Shown here in pieces: positions 45,871 through 53,924 of a stretch of 64,000 bases of DNA. This DNA comes from Candidatus Moraniibacteriota bacterium. Its GTDB lineage: Bacteria; Patescibacteriota; Minisyncoccia; Moranbacterales; UBA2206. The DNA lies in the NCBI GenBank assembly GCA_003543115.1, contig DPJH01000036.1, positions 28,290-92,289 on the forward strand. Reading direction: 5' to 3'. Positions within the stretch are counted from its first letter, which is position 1, and each line of letters begins with the position of its first letter. Under the pieces are notes generated by a model. It ran no database searches. It was not told the DNA's origin and saw only the letters and a list, made by a program, of their open reading frames with translations. The position numbers and the translations under genes were made by a program.

Positions 45871-47376
45871 ATGATTAATAAAATTCCAAAGCAAGTTGTC
45901 GATGTTTTGCAGAGAATTGAAAAAGCGGGATTTGAAGCATATATCGTTGGAGGTTGTGTGCGTGATTTGATTATGGAAAAAATTCCCAGTGATTGGGATG
46001 TAGCCACAAATGCAAAACCAGAAGAGGTACAAAAAATTTTTTTGGATCTTAATGATGATGTTTCGAGAAAAGAAACTACTTTTTATGAAAATGATTTTGG
46101 AACAGTGGGAGTTAAGGTAGAACGCTTTAGTCCGGGTGATTTTAAATATGATGTGATTGAAGTGACGACCTTTCGCATTGAGTCAAAATATTCTGATCGC
46201 AGAAGGCCGGACGAGGTTCGATTTGCCGATACATTAGAAGAAGATTTGAGCCGTCGAGATTTCACTATGAATGCGCTGGCTATAAAAATAAATTTTAAAC
46301 AGAAAAGTCCAAAAGACGAATATGAGATTATTGATTTATATGACGGGAAAAAGGATATCACTCAGAAAATTATTCGAACCGTTGGAAATGCTAATGAAAG
46401 ATTTGATGAGGATGCACTGCGCATGATGAGAGCTGTTCGTTTCTATGCTCAGCTTGGTTTTGAAATTGAAAAAAATACCTTGCAAGCAATCCAAAAAAAC
46501 TCTGAGAATATGAAATATATTTCAGCAGAAAGGATCAGGGATGAATTAGTAAAAATTATTTTATCAAACAGTCCTTCTGAAGGGGTAGAAATGTTGCGAC
46601 AAGTCGGATTGCTTAACTATATTATTCCTGAATTGGAAAAGGGCGTGGGGGTGGCACAGAATCGACATCATATTTATACGATATATAAGCACTGCGTTCT
46701 GGCTTTGAAGCATTGCCCATCGAAGAAGCTAGAGGTGCGGTTAGCATCGCTTTTGCATGATATTGCAAAACCCCAAACAAAAAGAGGCGAAGGAGAATTT
46801 GCGACTTTCTACAATCATGATCATGTAGGCGCGCGGGTAGCAAAAAAAATTCTGCAAAGATTGAAATTTTCCAATGATATAGTGGAAAAAGTTTTTTTGC
46901 TGGTAGACAATCATATGTTTTATTATAATCCGGAAGAAGTGGGAGAGGCTTCGGTTCGAAGATTGATTCGAAAAGTTGGTTTGGAAAATATGAAGGATTT
47001 GATGGATGTCCGCATTGCTGATCGACTAGGTTCTGGGGTGCCAAAAGCTAAGCCGTACAAGCTGCGCCACTTTGAATATATAATTGAAAAAGTTTCTAAA
47101 GATGCGGTTTCCGTTAAAATGTTGAAAGTGAATGGCATGGATCTTATGAAAGAATTGAACATCGCTCCTGGGCCGAAAATCGGAGCTATTTTAGATGTGC
47201 TTTTAGCGGAAGTGATTGAAGACGCTGCCAAAAATAAAAAGGAATTGTTATTGATTCGCGCCAAAGAACTTGATAAAGAAGACTTGTCTAAGCTACGCGA
47301 AATGGCCAAAGAAAAAATTGAAGAAAAAAAAGAAGAGGATGATAAGGAAATTAAAAACAAGTATTGGGTGAAATAA
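45871..47376 (+). CDS. cca: CCA-adding tRNA nucleotidyltransferase with HD domain
   Basis: 501 residues. Nucleotidyltransferase head with VGGCVRDLIM and SDWDVATNAKPEEV, then RRDFTMNALAI and EDALRMMRAVRF (class II type), followed by an HD phosphohydrolase domain (LASLLHDIAKPQTK, YNHDHVGA). It adds or repairs CCA ends, which every tRNA gene in this window lacks. It is placed between tRNA genes. The last 30 residues are a Lys/Glu-rich tail. Confidence 0.92.
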   Translation: MINKIPKQVVDVLQRIEKAGFEAYIVGGCVRDLIMEKIPSDWDVATNAKPEEVQKIFLDLNDDVSRKETTFYENDFGTVGVKVERFSPGDFKYDVIEVTTFRIESKYSDRRRPDEVRFADTLEEDLSRRDFTMNALAIKINFKQKSPKDEYEIIDLYDGKKDITQKIIRTVGNANERFDEDALRMMRAVRFYAQLGFEIEKNTLQAIQKNSENMKYISAERIRDELVKIILSNSPSEGVEMLRQVGLLNYIIPELEKGVGVAQNRHHIYTIYKHCVLALKHCPSKKLEVRLASLLHDIAKPQTKRGEGEFATFYNHDHVGARVAKKILQRLKFSNDIVEKVFLLVDNHMFYYNPEEVGEASVRRLIRKVGLENMKDLMDVRIADRLGSGVPKAKPYKLRHFEYIIEKVSKDAVSVKMLKVNGMDLMKELNIAPGPKIGAILDVLLAEVIEDAAKNKKELLLIRAKELDKEDLSKLREMAKEKIEEKKEEDDKEIKNKYWVK

Positions 47377-47411
47377 TTTACTAGGATAAAGTAAATAAAA
47401 TTTTAGTTTTT

Positions 47412-47495
47412 GGGTATGTGGTGAAATTGGTATACACGCTAGCTTCAGGTGCTAGTTCTCGCAAGAGAGTGAGAGTTCGAGTCTCTCTATGCCCA
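47412..47495 (+). tRNA. tRNA-Leu (CAG)
   Basis: Class II tRNA: acceptor GGGTATG/TATGCCC (one G-T pair), D arm GTGAAATTGGTATACAC, anticodon loop TTCAGGT, long variable arm, discriminator A. Unlike two other tRNA-Leu genes here it has no truncated copy upstream. Confidence 0.92.
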
Positions 47496-47502
47496 CATTT
47501 AG

Positions 47503-48681
47503 CTAAAGATATTTTCTTTCTTCCAATTCTAATGGAAAATATTTTTGATCATCGCTGTTTTCAAGAGGCGTGTATTTATAATTTTTGCCATATTCCAGAT
47601 CTTGCATCAGTTTTGTCGGCGCGTTTCGAAGATGCAGCGGGACAGATAAATTTCCAAATTTTTCTACATCATTTTTAGCTTTGTTATAAGCGCTATAAGC
47701 GGATATGTCCTTTTTGGATTTAGCTAGATATATGACGCAATGACAGAGATGAACGTTGCATTCCGGGTAGCCCAGTTTGTGGCAAGCATCAAAAACCGCA
47801 TTAGCCAAAAGGAGCGCGCTATTATTAGCCAGTCCAATGTCTTCTGATGCAAAGCGTATAAGACGCCGGGCAATAAAGAGCGGATCTTCTCCGCCTTCAA
47901 TCATTCGTGCCAGCCAATAAACAGAGGCATCAGGATTTCCACCGCGCATAGATTTATGGAGGGCGGAGATTATATTATAATGCTCTTCTCCGGATTTATC
48001 GTATAGCAGATGGGATTTTTGCAGAACTTCTCGAATTAGTTTTGGTGTGACGGAGTTGGTTTGGATAGCACAAGCTTCAAGAGTATTTAAGGCCATGCGC
48101 GCATCACCATTGGAAAGATTAGCTAGAAGTTTTATGGTGTCACTTTTGATGCTTATTTTCTTTTGATGTCCTATTTTTTCAAGTGCCCTTTTGACGATCC
48201 TTTCTAGATCAATAGGAGTTAGTCTTTGCAGAACAAAAACTCGTGTGCGAGAAACAAGCGCTGAGTTGACTTCAAAGCTGGGATTTTCGGTGGTAGCTCC
48301 TATGAGTATAACGGTTCCATCTTCAACATATGGAAGAAGAGCATCTTGCTGGGATTTATTCCAGCGGTGAATTTCATCGACAAAAAGAATTGTTTTTATT
48401 TGTTTGCTTTTATTTTCTTTAGCTTTTCCGATGATTTCTAAGAGTACTTTTTTGCCTGATGAAACAGCGCTGATTTTGTAAAAAGCAGACTGGGTGGAGC
48501 TAGCAATAATGTGAGCAAGGGTGGTTTTCCCGGAGCCCGGCGGCCCCCAAAGAATCATGGACGGAATTTGATCGTTTTTGATGGCGCGAAAAAGATAGGA
48601 TTTTTCCCCTATTAATTTCTCTTGGCCAAAAAAATCAGCAATATTTTTAGGACGAATAAGATCAGCGAGAGGTGTGGACAT
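47503..48681 (-). CDS. rarA: Replication-associated recombination AAA ATPase RarA (MgsA)
   Basis: 392 residues from the ATG of [20 protein letters not shown] at 48681, chosen since the family starts there; a longer frame runs 42 codons upstream through the next gene's promoter region. Walker [14 protein letters not shown], Walker [36 protein letters not shown] and the C-terminal tetramerisation part ([20 protein letters not shown]). It acts at stalled forks. It ends 7 nt from the convergent tRNA-Leu. Confidence 0.93.
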   Translation of the reverse strand: MSTPLADLIRPKNIADFFGQEKLIGEKSYLFRAIKNDQIPSMILWGPPGSGKTTLAHIIASSTQSAFYKISAVSSGKKVLLEIIGKAKENKSKQIKTILFVDEIHRWNKSQQDALLPYVEDGTVILIGATTENPSFEVNSALVSRTRVFVLQRLTPIDLERIVKRALEKIGHQKKISIKSDTIKLLANLSNGDARMALNTLEACAIQTNSVTPKLIREVLQKSHLLYDKSGEEHYNIISALHKSMRGGNPDASVYWLARMIEGGEDPLFIARRLIRFASEDIGLANNSALLLANAVFDACHKLGYPECNVHLCHCVIYLAKSKKDISAYSAYNKAKNDVEKFGNLSVPLHLRNAPTKLMQDLEYGKNYKYTPLENSDDQKYFPLELEERKYL

Positions 48682-48726
48682 AGGCTTAAGTTTAATATGA
48701 TGATAGTATATCACCAGGAGGCGTTT

Positions 48727-49455
48727 ATGGCAAATGAATTCTTGTGTGCTACAATTAAATCGAACCAAAACATTTATAAGAATATAAATACAAAGATGGC
48801 TTCCCAAATTTCACATATTATCTATGCAAAACAGCTTTTTGATAAGTTGGAAAAAGGAGAATTGAGAGAGGGTTTTTTTGACAATGAAACGATAAGAAAA
48901 ATATTGACCTATAAAGATGATTTTTTATTGGGCTGTGTTTTTCCTGATGTCAGGTTGGTAGCAGAAAATTTAGCCAGAAAAGATACTCACATGTTTTTTA
49001 ATCAGGTGAATTTGGATTTTAGGAACTTAAGTCCTTTTCAGTCAGGATGGAAATTCCATGTTTATTGCGACATGAAAAGAGAAGAAATTCTTAATAAATA
49101 TGATTTTTATGAAGCGATTAAGAATGTTGAAAACTCTTGGTTAGCTAATAAGATGCTGGAGGATGAGCTTATCTATGACGTCTACAATAACTGGGAAAAA
49201 CTTGTTAATTTTTTTAATGATATTCCTCGGATCAATCTTCTAGAAGGCCTTTCAAGAGAATCACTTGAATTTTGGTATGCCATAATTTCCAAATATATAG
49301 AAAAAAAACCGGATAATAAAACCATGCACATTTTTATAATAAAAAGCAAACAAGAGATTCAAAAAGCTGACTTAGTTGTAGAGAAAATTGAAAAATTGCG
49401 AAGAAACGCGCCGGCAGAGTTGATATTGAAAAAGGTTTTTATGGAAATAGTATGA
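48727..49455 (+). CDS. Conserved protein, possibly phospholipase C/nuclease-like
   Basis: 242 residues. AGGAGG lies 5 nt before the ATG at 48727, one of the best Shine-Dalgarno sites here, which fixes the start. The part SHIIYAKQLFDKLEKGELRE and FLLGCVFPDVR, then DTHMFF and SGWKFHVYCD, recall zinc-dependent phospholipase C-like proteins, where His and Asp residues bind zinc. That is a weak resemblance. It is divergent from rarA with a 45-nt gap. Confidence 0.5.
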   Translation: MANEFLCATIKSNQNIYKNINTKMASQISHIIYAKQLFDKLEKGELREGFFDNETIRKILTYKDDFLLGCVFPDVRLVAENLARKDTHMFFNQVNLDFRNLSPFQSGWKFHVYCDMKREEILNKYDFYEAIKNVENSWLANKMLEDELIYDVYNNWEKLVNFFNDIPRINLLEGLSRESLEFWYAIISKYIEKKPDNKTMHIFIIKSKQEIQKADLVVEKIEKLRRNAPAELILKKVFMEIV

Positions 49456-49472
49456 TATTTATAATTTAATAT

Positions 49473-49775
49473 ATGAAGATAATAATAAAAAATATAACAG
49501 CCAATCCAGTAGTCATATTGCGAAGAGCCGGATATACTTTTCAAAGAAACGAAGGTAAGGAAATGAGTTTTGTGCGTCCCTTGGCGAGAGCGGGATATCC
49601 TCGGTTTCATATGTATGTTTCCGTAATAGGGCCAGACATGAAGATCAGTTTTCATCTGGATCAAAAAAAAGAAACCTACGGAGAGGGAACGAGGCATCAT
49701 GGAGAATATGAGAGCGAAGGAGCTTTGAAGGAAGAAGCTAGGCGAATAATTGAGGTGTTGTCTAAAATGAGCTAG
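49473..49775 (+). CDS. Small conserved hypothetical protein
   Basis: 100 residues, basic, no signal or membrane part. Segments NPVVILRRAGYTFQR, YPRFHMYVSV and GEGTRHHGEYE are visible. It lies 17 nt downstream of the previous gene and probably shares its transcript. Family unknown. Confidence 0.55.
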   Translation: MKIIIKNITANPVVILRRAGYTFQRNEGKEMSFVRPLARAGYPRFHMYVSVIGPDMKISFHLDQKKETYGEGTRHHGEYESEGALKEEARRIIEVLSKMS

Positions 49776-49845
49776 GCAGTGGTTTAATACAAAGCGCTTG
49801 CCAAAAGAGCAAAATGATATTACACTAGATTATGTATTTTGAAAT

Positions 49846-49946
49846 GCCGCGGTGGTCCTCCTGCACCAAGGTTTCGGACGGACAGATACAAATAAGGAGA
49901 TTGAAAATAAAATAGAATATACCCTTCGTAGTTTTAACGAAGTAGG
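49846..49946 (-). mobile_element. Degenerate tRNA-targeting element before tRNA-Leu (TAG)
   Basis: GCCGCGGTGGT (49846-49856) is an exact copy of the first 11 nt of the tRNA that begins at 49947. The 90 nt between contain CCAAGG, GGACGGACA and a CCTTCGTAGTTTTAACGAAG hairpin. The same pieces, in the same order, precede tRNA-Leu (TAA) at 63556-63651. The minus strand reads PYFVKTTKG at the tRNA-side end in both. I read it as a decayed small element that duplicated the tRNA 5' end on entry. Confidence 0.65.
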
Positions 49947-50028
49947 GCCGCGGTGGTGAAATTGGTATACACGCCAGTCTTAGGAACTGGTAGGTTTTCC
50001 TGTGGGAGTTCGAGTCTCCCCCGCGGCA
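49947..50028 (+). tRNA. tRNA-Leu (TAG)
   Basis: Acceptor GCCGCGG/CCGCGGC, D arm GTGAAATTGGTATACAC, anticodon stem CCAGT/ACTGG with loop CTTAGGA, long variable arm, discriminator A, no CCA. Confidence 0.93.
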
Positions 50029-50068
50029 CATTGTTGAGTTAATAAGTTTTGAAATAGCTGGGAAATAA

Positions 50069-51016
50069 ATGAAAAAAATAGTGGTGGATGAGAATGGAGC
50101 TGGAGAGCGTATAGATAAATTCCTTAAAGAGGAGTTTTTTTTGAATGTGGAAAAAACGCGAGGAGATATTATTCGAAATATCAAAGATGGGCAAATTTTG
50201 GTCAATGGGAAAAAAGTAAAGCCTAGCTATATATTGAAAGAAAATGATGAAATTGGGATGAATATCGTGAAAGAAAAAGAAAAATTGATTCCCAATAAGA
50301 ATGTAAAGTTAAAAGTTATTTATCAAAATAAAGATTTTATCATAGTAAATAAACCGGCAGGACTTCAGGTTCACCCCAGTGATAGCGAGAAAGAAAACAC
50401 TTTGGTGAATGCTCTTATCGTTGACTTTCCTGAAATAATGGATGTAAATGATGGATCGCAAGATAGTTGGATGCGCCCTGGAATCGTTCATCGTCTGGAT
50501 AAGGATACTAGCGGAATAATGGTCGTGGCGAAAAATAAAAAAACATTTTATGAGTTAAAGAAAAAATTTGCCAATAGAGAAATCAGGAAAAATTATGTAG
50601 CCTTGGTGTATGGAAATTTAAAAGATAGACAAGGAACAGTTGACAAGCCCATTGCCAGAGCCGCTAGCTTTAAAAAACAAAAAATTGCCGAGGGAAGAAC
50701 TAAGGGTGTGGCTCGGACTGCAGTAACAGAATATAATTTGATAGAAAGATATGAAGAATTTGATTTTGTAGAAGTTTTTCCAAAAACTGGAAGAATGCAT
50801 CAAATTAGGGTGCATCTGGCGTCTCTTGGAAATCCGATTGTAGGAGATATGAAATATAAAAGAAAAAATATCAGTCAGGTGGCGGAAGTAAAAAGACAAT
50901 TATTGCACGCTCAGAAGCTACAATTTGAGCTGTGGGGCCAAAATTTTGAATTTGTGGCCGATTTGCCGGATGACTTTGCCAGTTTTTTGAAAGGTCTTGA
51001 CGAAAAACAGATATAA
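50069..51016 (+). CDS. rluD: RluD-type 23S rRNA pseudouridine synthase
   Basis: 315 residues. N-terminal S4 RNA-binding domain (about 1-75, ERIDKFLKEEF), then the catalytic domain with YQNKDFIIVNKPAGLQVHPS and the Asp motif GIVHRLDKDTSGIMV, then FPKTGRMHQIRVHLASLGNP. It makes pseudouridines in rRNA, probably helix 69. It follows tRNA-Leu (TAG) by 40 nt and precedes rplS. Confidence 0.9.
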   Translation: MKKIVVDENGAGERIDKFLKEEFFLNVEKTRGDIIRNIKDGQILVNGKKVKPSYILKENDEIGMNIVKEKEKLIPNKNVKLKVIYQNKDFIIVNKPAGLQVHPSDSEKENTLVNALIVDFPEIMDVNDGSQDSWMRPGIVHRLDKDTSGIMVVAKNKKTFYELKKKFANREIRKNYVALVYGNLKDRQGTVDKPIARAASFKKQKIAEGRTKGVARTAVTEYNLIERYEEFDFVEVFPKTGRMHQIRVHLASLGNPIVGDMKYKRKNISQVAEVKRQLLHAQKLQFELWGQNFEFVADLPDDFASFLKGLDEKQI

Positions 51017-51115
51017 AGGTAAGATAAAAAGGCTAAAAATCTAATCATATTTCCGTAATATTGCTCATATTTTGAGTATGTTTTAATTTAATAAAGCTTC
51101 GGGTATAATAATTAT

Positions 51116-51562
51116 ATGCAAAAGAAAGTAATTGAATTTAATAAAGAAACGAGAGCAAAACAAGTGCCTGATTTTAATGCGGGTGATGTTGTTAAAGTTC
51201 ACAGAAAAATTAAGGAAGGAGATAAGGAAAGAATCCAGATTTTCGAAGGATTGATCATCGCAGTTAAGGGCGGCCAAAGTTCTTCACCGACTATTACAGT
51301 TAGAAAGGTATCTAATGGCGTAGGTGTAGAAATTATTGTTCCTGTATTTTCTCCAAATATTGAAAAAATAGAGATGGTTAAGAAAGCTAAGGTTAGAAGA
51401 GCTAAATTATATTATTTGCGAGGATTGACAGCGAAGAAGAGCAGGATGAAATATAAAAATGTTCCGGTTATCGTGCCTGGAGAAAATGAAGCGGTTGCTG
51501 AAGCTGTGGTTGAGGAGAAAAAGGAAGAAACTCCTGAAGAAGCTGTGGTTGAAAAAAAATAG
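51116..51562 (+). CDS. rplS: 50S ribosomal protein L19
   Basis: 148 residues. The core ([31 protein letters not shown] [17 protein letters not shown]) matches L19 at the subunit interface. After residue 120 it has an acidic, Ala/Val/Glu-rich repeat tail (EEAVVEKK and [13 protein letters not shown]), so it is longer than the usual 115. tRNA-Leu (GAG) begins 9 nt past its stop, so one transcript may hold both. Confidence 0.92.
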   Translation: MQKKVIEFNKETRAKQVPDFNAGDVVKVHRKIKEGDKERIQIFEGLIIAVKGGQSSSPTITVRKVSNGVGVEIIVPVFSPNIEKIEMVKKAKVRRAKLYYLRGLTAKKSRMKYKNVPVIVPGENEAVAEAVVEEKKEETPEEAVVEKK

Positions 51563-51571
51563 CGAAACTTC

Positions 51572-51653
51572 GCCTTCGTGGTGGAATGGTATACACACAT
51601 GCTTGAGGTGCATGGATCGTAAGATCGTGCGAGTTCGAGTCTCGCCGAAGGCA
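51572..51653 (+). tRNA. tRNA-Leu (GAG)
   Basis: Acceptor GCCTTCG/CGAAGGC, anticodon stem CATGC/GCATG with loop TTGAGGT, long variable arm, discriminator A. No truncated copy upstream. Confidence 0.93.
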
Positions 51654-51658
51654 CCTAA

Positions 51659-51728
51659 GCCTGCTTGATCTTCTGTTTTTGCTATCTATTTCCTAGTTTA
51701 GATGATGAAAACAGAGGATGAAGCAGGC
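51659..51728. repeat. Inverted repeat between tRNA-Leu and tRNA-Phe
   Basis: Arms 51659-51680 and 51707-51728 (GCCTGCTT ... and ... AAGCAGGC) pair over about 22 nt with few mismatches and a 26-nt loop. The right arm runs two bases into tRNA-Phe. It may be a processing hairpin. Confidence 0.6.
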
Positions 51729-51798
51729 CAGACTAGCTCATCGGTAGAGCGAAGGACTGAAAATCCTTGCGTACCCAGTTCAACTCTGGGGTCTGGCA
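51727..51798 (+). tRNA. tRNA-Phe (GAA)
   Basis: Acceptor GCCAGAC/GTCTGGC, D arm AGCTCATCGGTAGAGC, anticodon stem AAGGA/TCCTT with loop CTGAAAA, discriminator A, no CCA. Confidence 0.93.
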
Positions 51799-51854
51799 CA
51801 AAATTGTGATAGAATAGATTTATTGTAATGTTAGCCAATCAAACATAGATTTGC

Positions 51855-51913
51855 GGGCAATTAGCTCAATGGCTAGAGTCCCGAGTACTCGGGATTTACA
51901 CCGAGAGGATTAT
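51855..51913 (+). pseudogene. Truncated, disrupted 5' copy of tRNA-Val (TAC)
   Basis: GGGCAATTAGCTCAATGG and CTAGAG equal the start of the full gene at 52163. Then CATCTCG is replaced by the perfect 16-nt palindrome TCCCGAGTACTCGGGA, after which TTTACACCGAGAGG and TTAT again match (one A/G change). The copy ends at the variable loop, where the GIY-YIG gene starts. DNA before it (TTAGCCAA, ATTT) is also similar to that before the full tRNA. Confidence 0.85.
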
Positions 51914-52172
51914 GGAATATTATGTTTATATAATTTACAATGAAGTCCACGACAAATATTATATAGGACAGACATATAGTTTAGAAAAAAGAATTACTGA
52001 ACATAATTTGGGTTTATCAAAATACACATCTAAATATATCGGAGGATGGAAAATGATTTATTCAGAAAAATTCCAAACTAGAGAGGATGCAATGAAAAGA
52101 GAGAGGTTTTTAAAAAAGCAAAAAAGTAAGAATTTTTATAGAAAATTAGCCAACCAATTTATGGGCAATTAG
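51912..52172 (+). CDS. GIY-YIG endonuclease nested between tRNA-Val copies
   Basis: 86 residues, a minimal GIY-YIG (UvrC N-terminal/URI) domain: YYVYIIYNEVHDKYYIGQTY (GIY and YIG equivalents), LEKRITEHN with the catalytic Arg, KMIYSEKFQTREDAMKRERF with the Glu. The ATG lies at the end of the truncated tRNA; GAGAGG of the tRNA sequence, 4 nt upstream, can serve as ribosome binding site. The last codons GGC AAT TAG are the first bases of the intact tRNA-Val, and KLANQF comes from the tRNA leader. So both ends of the gene are made of tRNA DNA. Single-strand nicking or homing into the tRNA gene is a plausible role. A housekeeping UPF0213-type role is the alternative. Confidence 0.8.
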   Translation: MEYYVYIIYNEVHDKYYIGQTYSLEKRITEHNLGLSKYTSKYIGGWKMIYSEKFQTREDAMKRERFLKKQKSKNFYRKLANQFMGN

Positions 52173-52235
52173 CTCAATGGCTAGAGCATCTCGTTTACAC
52201 CGAGAGGGTTATAGGTTCGAGTCCTATATTGCCCA
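52163..52235 (+). tRNA. tRNA-Val (TAC)
   Basis: Acceptor GGGCAAT/ATTGCCC, D arm GCTCAATGGCTAGAGC, anticodon stem TCTCG/CGAGA with loop TTTACAC, T arm ATAGGTTCGAGTCCTAT, discriminator A. Its first 10 nt overlap the stop of the GIY-YIG gene. Confidence 0.94.
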
Positions 52236-52247
52236 CACAGTAGAATA

Positions 52248-52275
52248 AAGGCTAGTTTTGATACTAGCTTTTATA
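52248..52275 (+). terminator. Terminator after tRNA-Val
   Basis: GCTAGT/ACTAGC stem, 6-nt loop, followed by TTTTAT. Confidence 0.65.
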
Positions 52276-52286
52276 GTATTAGATAG

Positions 52287-52295
52287 TTATCCACA
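52287..52295 (+). promoter_or_regulatory. DnaA-box-like site TTATCCACA
   Basis: Perfect match in the gap between tRNA-Val and the next gene. Downstream, TGTGAT and ATCACA (52313-52341) with inner ACAAT/ATTGT form a hairpin just before the next ATG. Single copy; function uncertain. Confidence 0.3.
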
Positions 52296-52345
52296 AGACA
52301 ATTGCGAACCAGTGTGATACAATAATATTGTAGCATCACAGGTTT

Positions 52346-53008
52346 ATGAAAATAAAAGAAGAAAAAATCAAAGCGTTTGATCTTCGCAAGAAAGGCAATA
52401 GTTACGGAGAAATTTCGAGATTGTTAAGTGTGAATAAGAGTACATTATCCGGGTGGTTTAAAAATGTAGATTGGTCGCAAGATATAAAGAAGCAATTAGT
52501 TGAAAAATCAAAAGAGGCTAGTCGGAAAAGATTGGTTCATCTGAATGATTTGAAGAAGAAAAAGTGGAGTGAATATTACATAAAGGCAGAAAAAGAAGCG
52601 GCTAGCGAATTTGAAAAAATAAAAAAAGATAGATTATTTATAGCTGGAATTGCCTTGTATTGGGGAGAAGGAGACAAGTCATTTAAAAATGGCATTATTA
52701 GAATATCTAATATAGATGAGAAGATGCTAAAATTGTTCAATGATTTTTTGCAAAAGATTTGTAAGGTGGATAAAGAAAAAATAAGAGCAGGCATATTGCT
52801 GTATCCAGATTTGGATTCCGATGAGCGCTTGAATTTTTGGAGCAAAAGTATTAGAATATCTAAAGAAAGGTTTTTTAAATCAACTGTAATACAGGGGCGA
52901 CATAAAACGAAAAAAACAGGAAGTGGGGTATGCATCGTGTCAGTGAGCGACAAATATCTGAAAAAGAAATTATTAACGTGGTTGGATTTATTTATTGCAG
53001 AATTTTAA
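52346..53008 (+). CDS. HTH plus LAGLIDADG-like homing endonuclease-type protein
   Basis: 220 residues. Residues 1-45 form a helix-turn-helix like that of resolvases (RKKGNSYGEISRLLSVNKST). After a basic coiled coil, the part IAGIALYWGEGDKS with RISNIDEKMLKLFNDFLQKI and the later VSVSDKYLKKKLLTWLDLF resembles single-motif LAGLIDADG proteins with E-G at the active site. It ends 4 nt before tRNA-Gly and begins 110 nt after tRNA-Val, so both nuclease-type genes of this region touch tRNA genes. It may be a homing nuclease or a regulator of that fold. Confidence 0.6.
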   Translation: MKIKEEKIKAFDLRKKGNSYGEISRLLSVNKSTLSGWFKNVDWSQDIKKQLVEKSKEASRKRLVHLNDLKKKKWSEYYIKAEKEAASEFEKIKKDRLFIAGIALYWGEGDKSFKNGIIRISNIDEKMLKLFNDFLQKICKVDKEKIRAGILLYPDLDSDERLNFWSKSIRISKERFFKSTVIQGRHKTKKTGSGVCIVSVSDKYLKKKLLTWLDLFIAEF

Positions 53009-53012
53009 TCAA

Positions 53013-53084
53013 GCGGGTATCGTATAGTGGTTATTATACGTGCTTGCCAAGCACGAGATGGCGGTTCGATTCCGCTTACCCGCT
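53013..53084 (+). tRNA. tRNA-Gly (GCC)
   Basis: Acceptor GCGGGTA/TACCCGC, anticodon stem CGTGC/GCACG with loop TTGCCAA, T arm GCGGTTCGATTCCGC, discriminator T as usual for Gly. Confidence 0.94.
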
Positions 53085-53089
53085 CAGAC

Positions 53090-53121
53090 AAAAAAACACG
53101 GCTTATTCGCCGTGTTTTTTG
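53090..53121 (+). terminator. Terminator after tRNA-Gly
   Basis: AAAAAACACGGC and GCCGTGTTTTTT around a short loop; near-perfect intrinsic terminator. The remaining gap to 53263 holds nothing else I can name. Confidence 0.88.
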
Positions 53122-53263
53122 TGCTCATAAAATGAACGTGGCTAGTATGTGTTAGTATTGATTTATTTCGGGTTTTCCTGTAGTGTTACTCAAAATATTC
53201 ATAGAAACAAAAGGATGCTTATTTCGCAGATAGCTTTTTATAAAATATTAAACCACATTTTTT

Positions 53264-53857
53264 ATGACTTTTTTAAATGTTGAAAAACTCTTAACTGAAT
53301 ACGTAAATTCAGAGTGTCTCTGGGGGTTAGAGCCAAATAAATATGTTGTTAGAATTCCTGAATTGATCAAGTCTGGCAAGATTTTGGATATAGGTGCGGG
53401 AGAGGGAAGAAATTCTCTTTATTTAGCGCAGAAAGGATTTGATGTCACAGGCGTTGATATTTCCAAAGAGGCAATTGATAAGCTTTTGAATTTTTCCAAG
53501 AAAAACAAACTAAATATCAATGGAATTGTAAAAAGCATCACAGATTTTGAATTCAATGAGCAGTATGATGCAATTATTTCTGTTGCAACACTTCATCTTA
53601 TAAATAAAGACGATTTATTTGAGCTAATAAATAAGATGAAAAAGAAAACCAAAAAAAATGGCTTGAATCTACTTACGGTATTTACAGATAAAGATGCTGG
53701 CCGTGAACAATTTCCAGACTTATATTTTTTCAATGAGAATGAAATCAGGGATATCTATAATGACTGGGAAATCATAGAACATACTACTTACAACAAAGAA
53801 GAGTCTCATGGAAAACCGCATATACATAATATTTGTGTTCTTATTGCTAGAAAATAA
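53264..53857 (+). CDS. Class I SAM-dependent methyltransferase (TehB-like)
   Basis: 197 residues. SAM motifs ILDIGAGEGRNSLYLAQKGF (motif I), VTGVDISKEAI, DAIISVATLHLI and a C-terminal YNKEESHGKPHIHNICVLIA, as in the TehB/tellurite resistance-like group. The substrate is not known; thiol or metalloid methylation is only one option. The ATG stands only 20 nt after a TATAAA box, so the leader is very short. Confidence 0.8.
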   Translation: MTFLNVEKLLTEYVNSECLWGLEPNKYVVRIPELIKSGKILDIGAGEGRNSLYLAQKGFDVTGVDISKEAIDKLLNFSKKNKLNINGIVKSITDFEFNEQYDAIISVATLHLINKDDLFELINKMKKKTKKNGLNLLTVFTDKDAGREQFPDLYFFNENEIRDIYNDWEIIEHTTYNKEESHGKPHIHNICVLIARK

Positions 53858-53924
53858 CATAAATAAAAACAGTTCTAATAACAATCAATTAAGTAATTTC
53901 AAAAAATTCAAAAAACTTAGATTA

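Noticed and set aside
48682..48807. 42-codon N-terminal extension of RarA
   Set aside because: The family begins at [11 protein letters not shown], and the extension would overlap the divergent gene with its strong ribosome binding site.
49825..50205. Minus-strand frame over tRNA-Leu (TAG) as an intact gene
   Set aside because: It runs through the antisense of the tRNA and of rluD and has no domain; kept only as evidence for the decayed element.
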